DNA of 64,000 nucleotides, taken from the NCBI GenBank assembly GCA_945878555.1, contig CAMDWI010000001.1:62001-126000 (forward strand), read 5' to 3'. Below are positions 51,622 to 60,510 of this stretch, piece after piece. Within the stretch, counting starts at the first letter, position 1; every line of letters begins with the position of its first letter. Under the pieces are notes generated by a model. It had not been told where the DNA came from, searched no databases, and saw only the letters and a list, made by a program, of their open reading frames with translations. The position numbers and the translations under genes are program-made. This DNA comes from Klebsiella pneumoniae. GTDB taxonomy: Bacteria; Pseudomonadota; Gammaproteobacteria; Eutrophobiales; Eutrophobiaceae.

Positions 51622-52406
51622 TCGATCAGGTGTTCAAGCAGTTTGAGAAACTTGCTGCCCCGCGGGTCGGCAGGACGGATTTGCAGATTCAGATAGGCAG
51701 CGACGTCCCAGGCCTGCTGATGGGTCAGCGTTTTACCGTTGCCAAGTGGCATATTCGCCCAGATAAAACCGGCGGCCAGATCGATACGACTCATCCCGGC
51801 GCCCTTGTTGTAGGAGTCCAGACCCCATACCGCCGGAATACCCGCCATCCCTTCACCCTGCGGGCCGTGACAGCTGGCACAGTGCTGCTGGTAAACCGCA
51901 CGGCCGTTGGCCGGATTGGGATCGTAACCGGTGTCCTCCAGCACAGGCACACTGCGACCTTCAGGCTCTGACCCCATGACCTGTCCCTGGGACAGATAAC
52001 TCACGTAGGCCGCAACGGCGAGCACCTCGGGCGCATCTTCCGGAGGCATGATGCCGTCCATGCTGTAGAGGAAACACTCGCGTATGCGCAGTCCGATACC
52101 ATTGCGCTGACCGTTCTTGGCCCGCCACTTCGGATACATGCCGGCGACATTCAGCGGCAAGGCGTCCTTTTGTGTACCGGCCTGCAGATGGCAATTGCTG
52201 CATTTCAGGCTGTTGCCCACATAGCGGCTGGCATGACTCTGCGTATCGGTGATTATCTCGTAGCCATGAACGACGTTGGAATAGTAGTCATCCAGAAAGG
52301 GTTCCTTCAGCAGCTGTTCAATCGTCGGCTGGTTCTGCTGGGCATGCAGCGACGACATGCCGGTTATCAGCAGTACACAGCAAGCGAGGAAATACCGGGT
52401 TTTCAT
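51618..52406 (-). CDS. tsdA: TsdA-type diheme thiosulfate dehydrogenase
   Basis: A 262-residue periplasmic diheme cytochrome from the ATG at 52406, which opens a Sec signal (residues 1-23). Heme sites are CSNCH (69-73) and CASCH (176-180). The unusual Cys ligand of heme 1 in TsdA corresponds to Cys111 in RECFLYSMDG, and the heme 2 Met to Met219 in FIWANMPLG. TsdA oxidises thiosulfate to tetrathionate or reduces tetrathionate. The segments GYEIITDTQSHASRYVGN and WGLDSYNKGAGMSRIDLAA are typical. It is coupled to the SulP gene with a four-base overlap. The window does not show a downstream acceptor. Confidence 0.93.
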   Translation of the reverse strand: MKTRYFLACCVLLITGMSSLHAQQNQPTIEQLLKEPFLDDYYSNVVHGYEIITDTQSHASRYVGNSLKCSNCHLQAGTQKDALPLNVAGMYPKWRAKNGQRNGIGLRIRECFLYSMDGIMPPEDAPEVLAVAAYVSYLSQGQVMGSEPEGRSVPVLEDTGYDPNPANGRAVYQQHCASCHGPQGEGMAGIPAVWGLDSYNKGAGMSRIDLAAGFIWANMPLGNGKTLTHQQAWDVAAYLNLQIRPADPRGSKFLKLLEHLID

Positions 52407-52639
52407 ACGTAGATGTTCTTGTACAAGGGTTACAGGACATTGTATGCAAGAAGCGAAAAGATAAAAAGACAAGAATTGGGGAAGAATTGAGGATGGATTT
52501 GTATGTACGTTACCGAACGCACGTCACAGGGCTACTACTGCGACAATTACGGATCATCTGACCAGTATGTGTGATCTCTACATAAGTCAGTCCCATGCCT
52601 GTAGGACACAGGTACACACTCAACCTGTCGGGGTACATT

Positions 52640-53449
52640 ATGCAGATTCGGGTTGGTTACGAGTTGATCTTCGATAGTCCACAGCCGACACCGTTGATCC
52701 TGACGTTACGGGTTCATGCCAGCCGTGTCTCCGATATGGTCAGCCCGGATCACCTGGTGACCCGGCCATCCATTCCGGTCACTGCCTATTGTGATACCTT
52801 TGGCAACTGGTGCAGCCGCCTCGTGGCGCCGAAAGGGGAGATCATGCTGACGGCCGATGCGATTTTCAACGATAACGGTCAGCCGGATGCGGTTGACAGG
52901 AAGGCGCAACAGCACCCGGTACAGGATCTGCCTGAAGAGACACTTCACTTTTTATTGGGCAGTCGCTATTGCGAAACCGATTTGTTGTCGCAGGTGGCCT
53001 GGGACCTGTTTGGGCAATCGCCGGAAGGCTGGGCCCGTGTTCAGGCGATTTGCGATTTTGTCCATGATCATATCCGCTTTGGTTATCACCATGCCAACGC
53101 GTCCAGGACTGCCTGGGGCGCTTATGTGGAGCGCAATGGCGTATGCCGTGATTTTACTCATCTGGCCATAACATTCTGCCGTTGCATGAACATCCCGGCA
53201 CGGTACTGCACCGGTTATCTGAGTGACATCGGTGTTCCCCCGCCGCTGTCCGCCGGGGATTTCGCCGCGTGGTTTGAGGCCTATCTCGGCGGGCGCTGGC
53301 ACATCTTTGATCCCCGTAACAACAAGCCGTTCATCGGTCGCATCCTCATCGCCCGCGGTCGTGATGCTGCGGATGTATCAATCAGCAACTCATTTGGTCC
53401 GTCTACCTTGAAAAGCTTCAAGGTCTGGACCGATGAAGTGACGGTGTAA
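52640..53449 (+). CDS. Transglutaminase-like cysteine peptidase-fold protein
   Basis: A 269-residue protein starting at the ATG preceded by CGGGG, opening MQIRVGYELIFDSPQPTPL, as in related proteins. The papain-like core has Cys in ERNGVCRDFTHLAITFCR, His in RWHIFDPRNN, and the Asp that completes the triad in FDPRN. These domains can act as peptidases or crosslinkers; the function is unknown. It is divergent from the TsdA operon and precedes the metallo-beta-lactamase-fold gene. Confidence 0.85.
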   Translation: MQIRVGYELIFDSPQPTPLILTLRVHASRVSDMVSPDHLVTRPSIPVTAYCDTFGNWCSRLVAPKGEIMLTADAIFNDNGQPDAVDRKAQQHPVQDLPEETLHFLLGSRYCETDLLSQVAWDLFGQSPEGWARVQAICDFVHDHIRFGYHHANASRTAWGAYVERNGVCRDFTHLAITFCRCMNIPARYCTGYLSDIGVPPPLSAGDFAAWFEAYLGGRWHIFDPRNNKPFIGRILIARGRDAADVSISNSFGPSTLKSFKVWTDEVTV

Positions 53450-53580
53450 CAGGAAGGGTTTGTGCGCGGGTGTTATTGTCCGCCCTGCCGGTTTGGATTA
53501 TATTGTCCCGGCACTCTTTACAGAGTGATGCAACACATACCGGGTTTTTAATTGTTTGAATTCTTTTGGGGGGAGTCAGC

Positions 53581-54516
53581 ATGGGCCTGAACACTGTCCG
53601 TTCATTTTTCAGCACCACACCTTTATTCCAGGCACTGCTGCTGTTTTCTTTCCTTACCATGAATGTCCCGGCGCAGGTATCCACCGAACTCGGGATTGGG
53701 GTCGGCTCGCCGGACAATAATAATGAACCACGCGACCCGGATCATCTGATCGACAATATCTGGTGGGTTGGCCACACCAAGGTGGGTTCGTTCCTGATCA
53801 CAACACCGGAAGGTCACATCCTGATGGATACAACCTCGGCAGAAGAGGTGCATGATGTGGTCGAGAATATCGTCAAGGCCGGTTTTCACCTGCGTGACAT
53901 AAAGTACATCATCAATACCCATGCCCACGGTGAACATATCAGTGGACTGGCGACGATGAAACGCCTGCTGCCGCAGGCGAAGATCATCACCTCGAAAGAC
54001 ACGGCTGCTATCCTGGCTGCGGGTGACAGCCAGGAAACCCGTTCCGAACAGTTTGAGCCGGTCAAGGTGGACGGGCATATCGGTGACAAGGAAGAGTTAA
54101 AGCTTGGAGGCGTAACCATGGTTGCACACCTGACGCCGGGCCATGCGAAGGGTGTCACCACCTGGACGATGAAAGTGACGGACAAGGGCAAGCCGTATGA
54201 CGTCGTGTTCATGGGCGGCATGGGTACACCGACCGATGAAGCAGAGGGGACCTTGCTGAATAATGAAATGTACCCCGAAATACTTGCAGACTTCGAAAAT
54301 TCGTTCAAGCGGTTGCGGTCGCTGCCGTGTGATTTTTTCATGACTTACCGGGCACTCTCGATTGATCTGGACGGCAAGGTGGCCAGAATGAAACAGGACA
54401 GTAATACCGTGAATCCGTTTATCGATCCAAAAAGTTGTCAGGCCTATATCGATCTGTATGAAGGTCGGTTTACCAAACAGCTTGCTGAAGAGAAGAAGGC
54501 CGCCGGAACCCGATAA
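53581..54516 (+). CDS. Metallo-beta-lactamase-fold protein, subclass B3-like
   Basis: A 311-residue exported protein with a Sec signal (residues 10-32, ending VPAQ). The MBL fold is clear: NIWWVGHTKVGSFLITTPEGHILMDTT, then NTHAHGEHISGL, and LTPGHAKGVT (His188). The HxHxDH motif has Glu118 in place of Asp120, and the place of the third zinc-site His (FFMTYRALSIDLDG) holds no His. It may bind metal differently or have another activity. A canonical beta-lactamase role is doubtful. The ATG follows GGGGGGAG. It is convergent with a serine hydrolase gene. Confidence 0.82.
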   Translation: MGLNTVRSFFSTTPLFQALLLFSFLTMNVPAQVSTELGIGVGSPDNNNEPRDPDHLIDNIWWVGHTKVGSFLITTPEGHILMDTTSAEEVHDVVENIVKAGFHLRDIKYIINTHAHGEHISGLATMKRLLPQAKIITSKDTAAILAAGDSQETRSEQFEPVKVDGHIGDKEELKLGGVTMVAHLTPGHAKGVTTWTMKVTDKGKPYDVVFMGGMGTPTDEAEGTLLNNEMYPEILADFENSFKRLRSLPCDFFMTYRALSIDLDGKVARMKQDSNTVNPFIDPKSCQAYIDLYEGRFTKQLAEEKKAAGTR

Positions 54517-54531
54517 CTGGTTAATGTGAAG

Positions 54532-54560
54532 GCTGGTGTAGCATCAGCACCAGTCTTTTC
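54532..54560 (+). terminator. Candidate rho-independent terminator
   Basis: GCTGGTG and CACCAG form a stem around TAGCATCAG and are followed by TCTTTTC. It lies 16 bases after the metallo-beta-lactamase-fold gene. Confidence 0.45.
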
Positions 54561-54634
54561 AACCCGGCGCGTGATTTTCTCCTGTAGTCGCTGATTTAAA
54601 CGCGCAGTTTGCTGTCGGGAGTACGTAACGATCA

Positions 54635-56203
54635 CTATTTCGCGCGGTGCTGATATCCACCTGCATTGATATGCGGGAACATATGCATTACACCAGCCTG
54701 GTTCGAGGCAAAACTGTAACGGTTGCCGACGGAAAAGCCCGCGTCGAGTGGCAAGGAACCCTCCAGCACAACAGTATCCTCGCTGACAGCACGGTACACC
54801 CCGTATTCGCCGATTTGCAGTCCGTTGCCATCCTCCGTCAGCACGACCTGCATACCCGGTCCATTACCCGGTGCCGCGTTCGGGTCTTCCTGGATACGAT
54901 CATAGGTGCCGACGAACTTTTTCAGGTCATAAGTCTGGGCCATTTCCGGGATCGTCAATGGTCCGAGAAAATAGTCGAGTATGGCGGAGCGCAGCCCGCT
55001 GTGTGAGGCCTCTGCCATCACGGTTGCACCGACAGGTAGCGGTTCACCCGAGGCCACCCCTTTGCGGTCCTCGATCGGCCCACCACCGGCAACACTGATG
55101 AACACACCAATCTTTTTTTCCAGCATCATCAGTTGCAATGAGCGGAAGGTAATGCTGCCATAGTGCTCAAGCACGTGTTCACCCTGATACATATAACTGA
55201 AAAACCCCATGCCGAAACCGTTGGTCTGTGGATGGTTGCCACGCTGACGTGTGTGTAATAACTGATAGGTCTCAGGATTGACCAGTTTCGGTCCGCCGCC
55301 GTTACCCTGCTGCACATTCGAGATCAGCCATTTGGCCATGTCGTCCGCCGTTGAATTGACCGCGCCAGAGGCGTAGGTATAAGGAGAGCCTGCGGCAGGA
55401 TAGGGCAATGCCAACGGCGCCTGTCCCGGTGCAAAGGCAAACTGGGTGACGATACGTGTGCCGGGTTTGCCGGTGTTTTCCAGATAGCTGTTTTGCATGC
55501 CCAGCGGTCCGAATATATTTTTCTGCATGTAATCTGCGAGCAACTCACCGGTCAGGTCTTCTACCATTGCCCCAAGTACACCGTTACAGGCATTACAGTA
55601 GATAGACAGTGTCCCAGGTGCCCTGACGATCGGTGGCATCGTGTCGATGATCATCTGCATCGTCAGCGGTGCATCCGGTCGTGGGTCATTCGGGATAGTT
55701 CCGGTCGGACCAAACCCGCCGCTGTGGGTGACGAGGTCGCGGATGGTTACATCCTTGCCCTTGAAAGGCGGGATCACCAGTCGCTTGAGATAGAGATTGG
55801 CCGGGTCATCAAGTGATTTGATCACACCACGTTCCAGTAATTGTGCAACTGCTGTAGTCAGGAACGTTTTGGAAAGTGAGGCGATCCGGAACTCTGAACC
55901 GGTATCTGCCTTCGCGCCGGTGCGCCAGTCCGAATATCCCCAGGCCCGGGTCAGGATCACCTCGTCACCCTGGGTAACGGCAATGACCCCGGCCGAGATG
56001 CGGTGTTCGTCCAGCATCTTTCCGAATAAGCTGTCCGCCCATTGCTGGACAGCCTGTTTGTCCAGCGCGACCGGCGTTGCCGCAATTACGGGCAAGGTCA
56101 GTCCACTTGCCACCACGACCAGCATCGCCAGGCGGACGCAGGCCTGCACTCTGCTACTGGCAATGCATTTGTATTCGAGGAAAGATAGTTTTGTTGATCT
56201 CAT
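54635..56203 (-). CDS. Exported serine hydrolase of the class C beta-lactamase family
   Basis: A 522-residue protein from the ATG at 56203, chosen for its GAGGAG site and Sec signal (residues about 22-42); a longer open frame upstream is not credible. The active site shows SxxK Ser109-Leu-Ser-Lys112, YxN in YCNACNG, and HYGS for the KTG place. A long C-terminal beta-rich extension (about 400-522) is present, as in EstB or D-aminopeptidase-like members. It lies upstream of three amidase genes on the same strand and may work on a related substrate. Confidence 0.88.
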   Translation of the reverse strand: MRSTKLSFLEYKCIASSRVQACVRLAMLVVVASGLTLPVIAATPVALDKQAVQQWADSLFGKMLDEHRISAGVIAVTQGDEVILTRAWGYSDWRTGAKADTGSEFRIASLSKTFLTTAVAQLLERGVIKSLDDPANLYLKRLVIPPFKGKDVTIRDLVTHSGGFGPTGTIPNDPRPDAPLTMQMIIDTMPPIVRAPGTLSIYCNACNGVLGAMVEDLTGELLADYMQKNIFGPLGMQNSYLENTGKPGTRIVTQFAFAPGQAPLALPYPAAGSPYTYASGAVNSTADDMAKWLISNVQQGNGGGPKLVNPETYQLLHTRQRGNHPQTNGFGMGFFSYMYQGEHVLEHYGSITFRSLQLMMLEKKIGVFISVAGGGPIEDRKGVASGEPLPVGATVMAEASHSGLRSAILDYFLGPLTIPEMAQTYDLKKFVGTYDRIQEDPNAAPGNGPGMQVVLTEDGNGLQIGEYGVYRAVSEDTVVLEGSLPLDAGFSVGNRYSFASNQAGVMHMFPHINAGGYQHRAK

Positions 56204-56309
56204 ACATAGTGCTCCTCTGTGTATGTCCCGGACAATTCGTTCCGGGGCAAAAAGTCGAATCGGTCCATTAATTTGCCTGCCATAAAAAGCAGACTGCAAC
56301 GTGGCAATA

Positions 56310-57953
56310 CTAGGGAACTTCAATGAAGTCGTTTGCCAATGCGGGCGTATGCACAGGCAGACGACGTGCACTGGTTGCCTGTTCAAAGCTGTAACCCAGG
56401 GCCAGCAACCGGGGTTCGCTGAACGCCGGGCCAAAAAATGAAATACCCACCGGCAAGTCGTCGCCGGTAAATCCTGCGGGCACGATCAAATCCGGAAAGC
56501 CGGAGAGATTGGCAAAGTTGGTTGCAGAGGCAGGTGCACTCGCAGCACCGGCTGCACCGGCCGGGGCTTCGCCATTGGACGCAAGCAGTGCCGGACGCCG
56601 GGGCGATGTCGGATACACAATCGCATCCAGCTTCTCTGAATTGATTATGCCTTCAAGTGTTGCGCGTATCAGCGGCAACCCCTGATCGCGAATAGTCAGA
56701 TACTGATAAGCCGTTAACGATCTGTTGTCCGCTTCGCGTTTGAACAGATTCCAGCGACCGGGATTCGGTCCGGCCCCACTTCCCTGCAACGATCGCATGT
56801 TGGCGGACCGGGCAATCATCTCGTCGAGATCCTTGGGATATTTTGGCCCGGTTGTTTTCAGATAGTCAGCAACCTGGGTAGCAAATTCTGTAAACCGGAT
56901 TGCATTATAAAACTCGAGCCGTGCATCGAGCATCCACTTTGGATAACGCACATCAACGATGGTCGCGCCAGCCGCACGCATGGCGGTGAGTGCTGATTCA
57001 ATGACCCAGTCTACCTCTGCATCGGCACCGAGGAAGTCGCGCGCGATACCAATACGCGCACCTTTCAATGCATCCTTGTCCAGAAACTGACTGTAGTCAG
57101 TATGGGACTTGCCAGCACTCTTTTGGGTGGCGGCATCGGCGCTGTCGATGCCTGTCATCGCACCCAACGCCAGCGCAACATCGGAAACACTCCGGGCCAT
57201 AGGGCCGCCGGTATCGTAACTCAAAGCCAGGGGAATTATCCCGTCACGACTGAGCAATCCATGTGTTGGTTTCAAGCCTACGATACCGTTCGCTGTTGAT
57301 GGTCCACGAATGGAACCGCCGGTGTCAGTACCGAGACCAAAGCTGGCAAAGGTGGCGGCAACCGCGGCACCGGTGCCACCCGACGAACCTGCCGGAGTGC
57401 GGGTTAAATCATGCGGGTTACGCGTTTGTCCGCCGAGTGAGCTTTGTGCTCCACCCGAAGCGAATTCAGAAAGATTCACTTTCGCCAGGATAATCGCACC
57501 GGCATCGCGCAGCTTTTTAACCATAAAGGCATCATCAGGTGGAATCGATCCTTCCAGCAGCAAGGAGCCACCGGTGGTCGGTAAATCATAAGTATCAAAG
57601 TTGTCTTTAAGCACGACCGGAATACCGTGTAACGGCGAGCGTGGACCTTGGGCCTCACGTTCCTTGTCCAGCGCCTTCGCAATTTCCAGTGCCTCCGGAT
57701 TCAGGGTGATTACGGCATTGATATGCGGCCCTTGCTTGTCGTATGCCTCAATGCGTGCGAGGTAGAGTTTGACGAGTTGTTCGGAAGTCAATGTGCCCGC
57801 ATTAAAAGCGGCATCTATATCGGCAATGGTCGCCGAGTCCAGCGCGAGGCGCGCTGCGAACGCTGATGAGCAAAGCAGTGGGGTTACCACTGCCGTGCTC
57901 ATCAGACATCCAATAACCCATCCTGAAACATGACTTTTTTTTATCAGTAACAT
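56310..57953 (-). CDS. Exported amidase-signature hydrolase
   Basis: A 547-residue amidase with a Sec signal (residues about 11-34). The triad is Lys116 in PVVLKDNFD, Ser190 in TPAGSSGGTG and nucleophile Ser214 in DTGGSIRGPS. This is the most canonical of the four amidases in the window, with GIPVVLKDN and TGLGTDTGGS-like blocks and a length near the family norm. It ends within 107 bases of the serine hydrolase start. The ATG follows GAGGTG. The substrate is unknown. Confidence 0.92.
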   Translation of the reverse strand: MLLIKKSHVSGWVIGCLMSTAVVTPLLCSSAFAARLALDSATIADIDAAFNAGTLTSEQLVKLYLARIEAYDKQGPHINAVITLNPEALEIAKALDKEREAQGPRSPLHGIPVVLKDNFDTYDLPTTGGSLLLEGSIPPDDAFMVKKLRDAGAIILAKVNLSEFASGGAQSSLGGQTRNPHDLTRTPAGSSGGTGAAVAATFASFGLGTDTGGSIRGPSTANGIVGLKPTHGLLSRDGIIPLALSYDTGGPMARSVSDVALALGAMTGIDSADAATQKSAGKSHTDYSQFLDKDALKGARIGIARDFLGADAEVDWVIESALTAMRAAGATIVDVRYPKWMLDARLEFYNAIRFTEFATQVADYLKTTGPKYPKDLDEMIARSANMRSLQGSGAGPNPGRWNLFKREADNRSLTAYQYLTIRDQGLPLIRATLEGIINSEKLDAIVYPTSPRRPALLASNGEAPAGAAGAASAPASATNFANLSGFPDLIVPAGFTGDDLPVGISFFGPAFSEPRLLALGYSFEQATSARRLPVHTPALANDFIEVP

Positions 57954-57988
57954 GCGGCACCTCTATCAGATTGGGTTATTCCCCGGGG

Positions 57989-60337
57989 TTACTTCAATGC
58001 ACCAAACGCCGGAGGTGTTACGCGATGTTTGGTCGCAGCTTCATAAGTAGAAGCGGCCTTTAACAGTGTTGGTTCATCGCCGGGACCGGCCCAGAAATTT
58101 ATGCTGAACGGCATGGGCTTGGATATTAACGATTGCGTCTTTCCGGTGACCAGGGTGTAGCCTTTCTTGTCCTCGTTTAAAACATACTCAGGTTCGAACA
58201 CGATCTGGTTAAAGCCGGCGGGAATGGTAATCTCCGGCACGCCCAGCAGATCGGTGATCGAAGGGCCAGCGCCGGTACGGCCATTGATTACAGGCTCCCG
58301 ATCAATACCAATCTTCCACTGCGGCACACCGATGCTGGGATGTACGAACACATCAATCTTGTTCTCGCGCATAACCTTTAGAACTGCCATTCTGAATACA
58401 GTTTGCATCTTGATACGATCAATACCTTGCGTGGCACGTATATCCTGGACATTATTCAAGGCAGCATTTTGCGCGCCCACCGCCTGCGAGTTGGCACGCC
58501 ATTTGGAGTTGGCCGCATAACTTGCCACATCGGTAATGCGTGTATCACCGCGTTCCATCAGATACTTTGCAGCACTGAATGCAGTCCGATTAGTATTGTC
58601 CATTCCCTCTATAATGCGGCGCATATTCAACCTGGGTGAGAGCGGAGCCAGGCCGAGTGAAAGTTTGACCATGTAGTCCATGGTTCTCACATCATAGCCA
58701 GGCACAGCAAACTCGGGTTCATCGCCTTTCATTTGATAAAAGTACTCAGGCGCATTGAAGGCAATGACCTCGGCAAACGCGTCCTGGAAGGTATATTTCA
58801 TATTGGGCACAGACGCGTCGTCAGGATACAGTGGGTCAACTGACTCCACGATCTCTGCACCCAGCTTGTCGCGCAGCACAGCCTTGATTTCCTCATCCAC
58901 ACGGTCGCTGATTGCCCCGTCGTTCGGCGTGTGTTTGACCATATACTCACGCACTATACCGATACGCATACCCTGCAGCGGTTTGGGATTGGTTTTCAAT
59001 TCTTCCTCATCCACAATAAACGTAGAGAAAGGCTCTTTCGATATCAGCGCTTGCGGAATCGCTGTAAAGATATCCTTTGAATCGAAGTAACCCTGCTCCG
59101 GATTTTTGATTGCATCTATAACGCGCGCGGAATCGCTGATGGTTTTACATATTGCACCTGGACGATGATTGATGAACTGCGCGGTCATGGAACCGTCTTC
59201 TGATGTCAGTCCTTTGGTGGTAACGAAACTGGGTGATGAATTCTGTCCTGCGGGCTCACGGCATGAACCACCCGTCGTTTCACAAATTGCGCAGGTCGAC
59301 AGATTGGCGGACACCGAGACACCTGCACCGCCGCTTGAGGGACCGGCAGAGCGCTCGGTATCGTAGGGGTTGCAGACATGACCGGCCCAGCTGCTTCTGA
59401 TAGAGCCACCACCACCAACAAACGATTTGACCGGTTTGTTCGGTTCATTGTCGCCAACGGTCACTTCGGCGGCAATCGTGACGGCATAAATAATCGCGCC
59501 TTTATCGCGCAATTCTGCCACGACGGTGGAATCATCCGGTGCGGCATCCATGGCGAAGTTCACGTCGTTACCACCGGTGGATCGCATGTCCTTGACGTCA
59601 TACCAGTCTTTTACTGAAATAGTTGTGCAATACATCGGCAGTTTTTTCAGATCAGGCTTGCTCCCGTATTCTGCGTCCAGCTCGGCGGCGCGTTCCAGTG
59701 CATCGGGCTGTTGGCGAAACTTTTCACAGGCAGGAGGCGCATCAGCCGGTAGCGGTCCGGTCGAGGGATGTGCATCGAACTTGCCCTTGCAGGTTACCGA
59801 GCGTTCACCGCGAATGTTGATCGTCTCCAGCGCATTAACCTGGCCCGCATCTGGCATACCAACGACCATGCCGTATTGCTGCACAACACTCGGGTCGGAG
59901 GCCGTGGCTTCCATCCTGCCGAGATCCAGCGGCAATCCCTGGTACTGATCGAGATCAGGCAGGAAAGTTGAAACGGCACGGGTAGTCTCGGGAAAGATGA
60001 TTGGCGCACCTGCGCGAACGGCGCCTGTGGCTGCAGCAACAGGTCCGCCATCTTCTGTGACCAGCGCTGTACACACATTGTTATAGGCCCTGGCGCGATC
60101 GATATAGGCCTGGACTACACCTTTGCAAGTGGTTTCGCCATTCTGTATGGCCTGTTGAATGTCATCGATGCCGGCTTCTACAACATTAAACTCGTTGGCG
60201 GCAGTAACAATATCGGGCGAGAGGGACAATATAATTAAAGCGCTTGCCATTGCTGACTGAAGCCAGCAGCGTGGTTGCCACTTTCTGTCTCTGTCAGTGG
60301 CCGGAAGGTTTTGCATCGGGTTGTTGCTATAAGACAT
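57989..60337 (-). CDS. Large exported amidase-signature hydrolase
   Basis: A 782-residue amidase from the ATG at 60337, preceded by GGAG. Signal segment near residues 25-47. The triad is Lys243 in TISVKDWYD, Ser334 in RSAGPSSGGAG and nucleophile Ser358 in ETTGGSCREP. It is about 300 residues longer than typical, with insertions before the Lys (residues 95-235) and between the motifs. The VVEAGIDDIQ start and YEAATKHRVTPPAFGAL end match the amidase at 12739-14748. Its 5' leader shares sequence with that of the next amidase gene. Confidence 0.9.
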   Translation of the reverse strand: MSYSNNPMQNLPATDRDRKWQPRCWLQSAMASALIILSLSPDIVTAANEFNVVEAGIDDIQQAIQNGETTCKGVVQAYIDRARAYNNVCTALVTEDGGPVAAATGAVRAGAPIIFPETTRAVSTFLPDLDQYQGLPLDLGRMEATASDPSVVQQYGMVVGMPDAGQVNALETINIRGERSVTCKGKFDAHPSTGPLPADAPPACEKFRQQPDALERAAELDAEYGSKPDLKKLPMYCTTISVKDWYDVKDMRSTGGNDVNFAMDAAPDDSTVVAELRDKGAIIYAVTIAAEVTVGDNEPNKPVKSFVGGGGSIRSSWAGHVCNPYDTERSAGPSSGGAGVSVSANLSTCAICETTGGSCREPAGQNSSPSFVTTKGLTSEDGSMTAQFINHRPGAICKTISDSARVIDAIKNPEQGYFDSKDIFTAIPQALISKEPFSTFIVDEEELKTNPKPLQGMRIGIVREYMVKHTPNDGAISDRVDEEIKAVLRDKLGAEIVESVDPLYPDDASVPNMKYTFQDAFAEVIAFNAPEYFYQMKGDEPEFAVPGYDVRTMDYMVKLSLGLAPLSPRLNMRRIIEGMDNTNRTAFSAAKYLMERGDTRITDVASYAANSKWRANSQAVGAQNAALNNVQDIRATQGIDRIKMQTVFRMAVLKVMRENKIDVFVHPSIGVPQWKIGIDREPVINGRTGAGPSITDLLGVPEITIPAGFNQIVFEPEYVLNEDKKGYTLVTGKTQSLISKPMPFSINFWAGPGDEPTLLKAASTYEAATKHRVTPPAFGALK

Positions 60338-60510
60338 GGCGATTCTCCGGAACAGTGGATGAAGGTAAAGCATTAAGGTGGATACCAGACAAGACGCTGG
60401 AAACATCTGTTCACCCTACCTGGCCTTCAATTCGCCAATTTAAAATTTCGATGGTCCCGGCGCCTGCCTTCATCTGTTCTGGCGGCGCCGGGACATCTTT
60501 TGACTTAACT

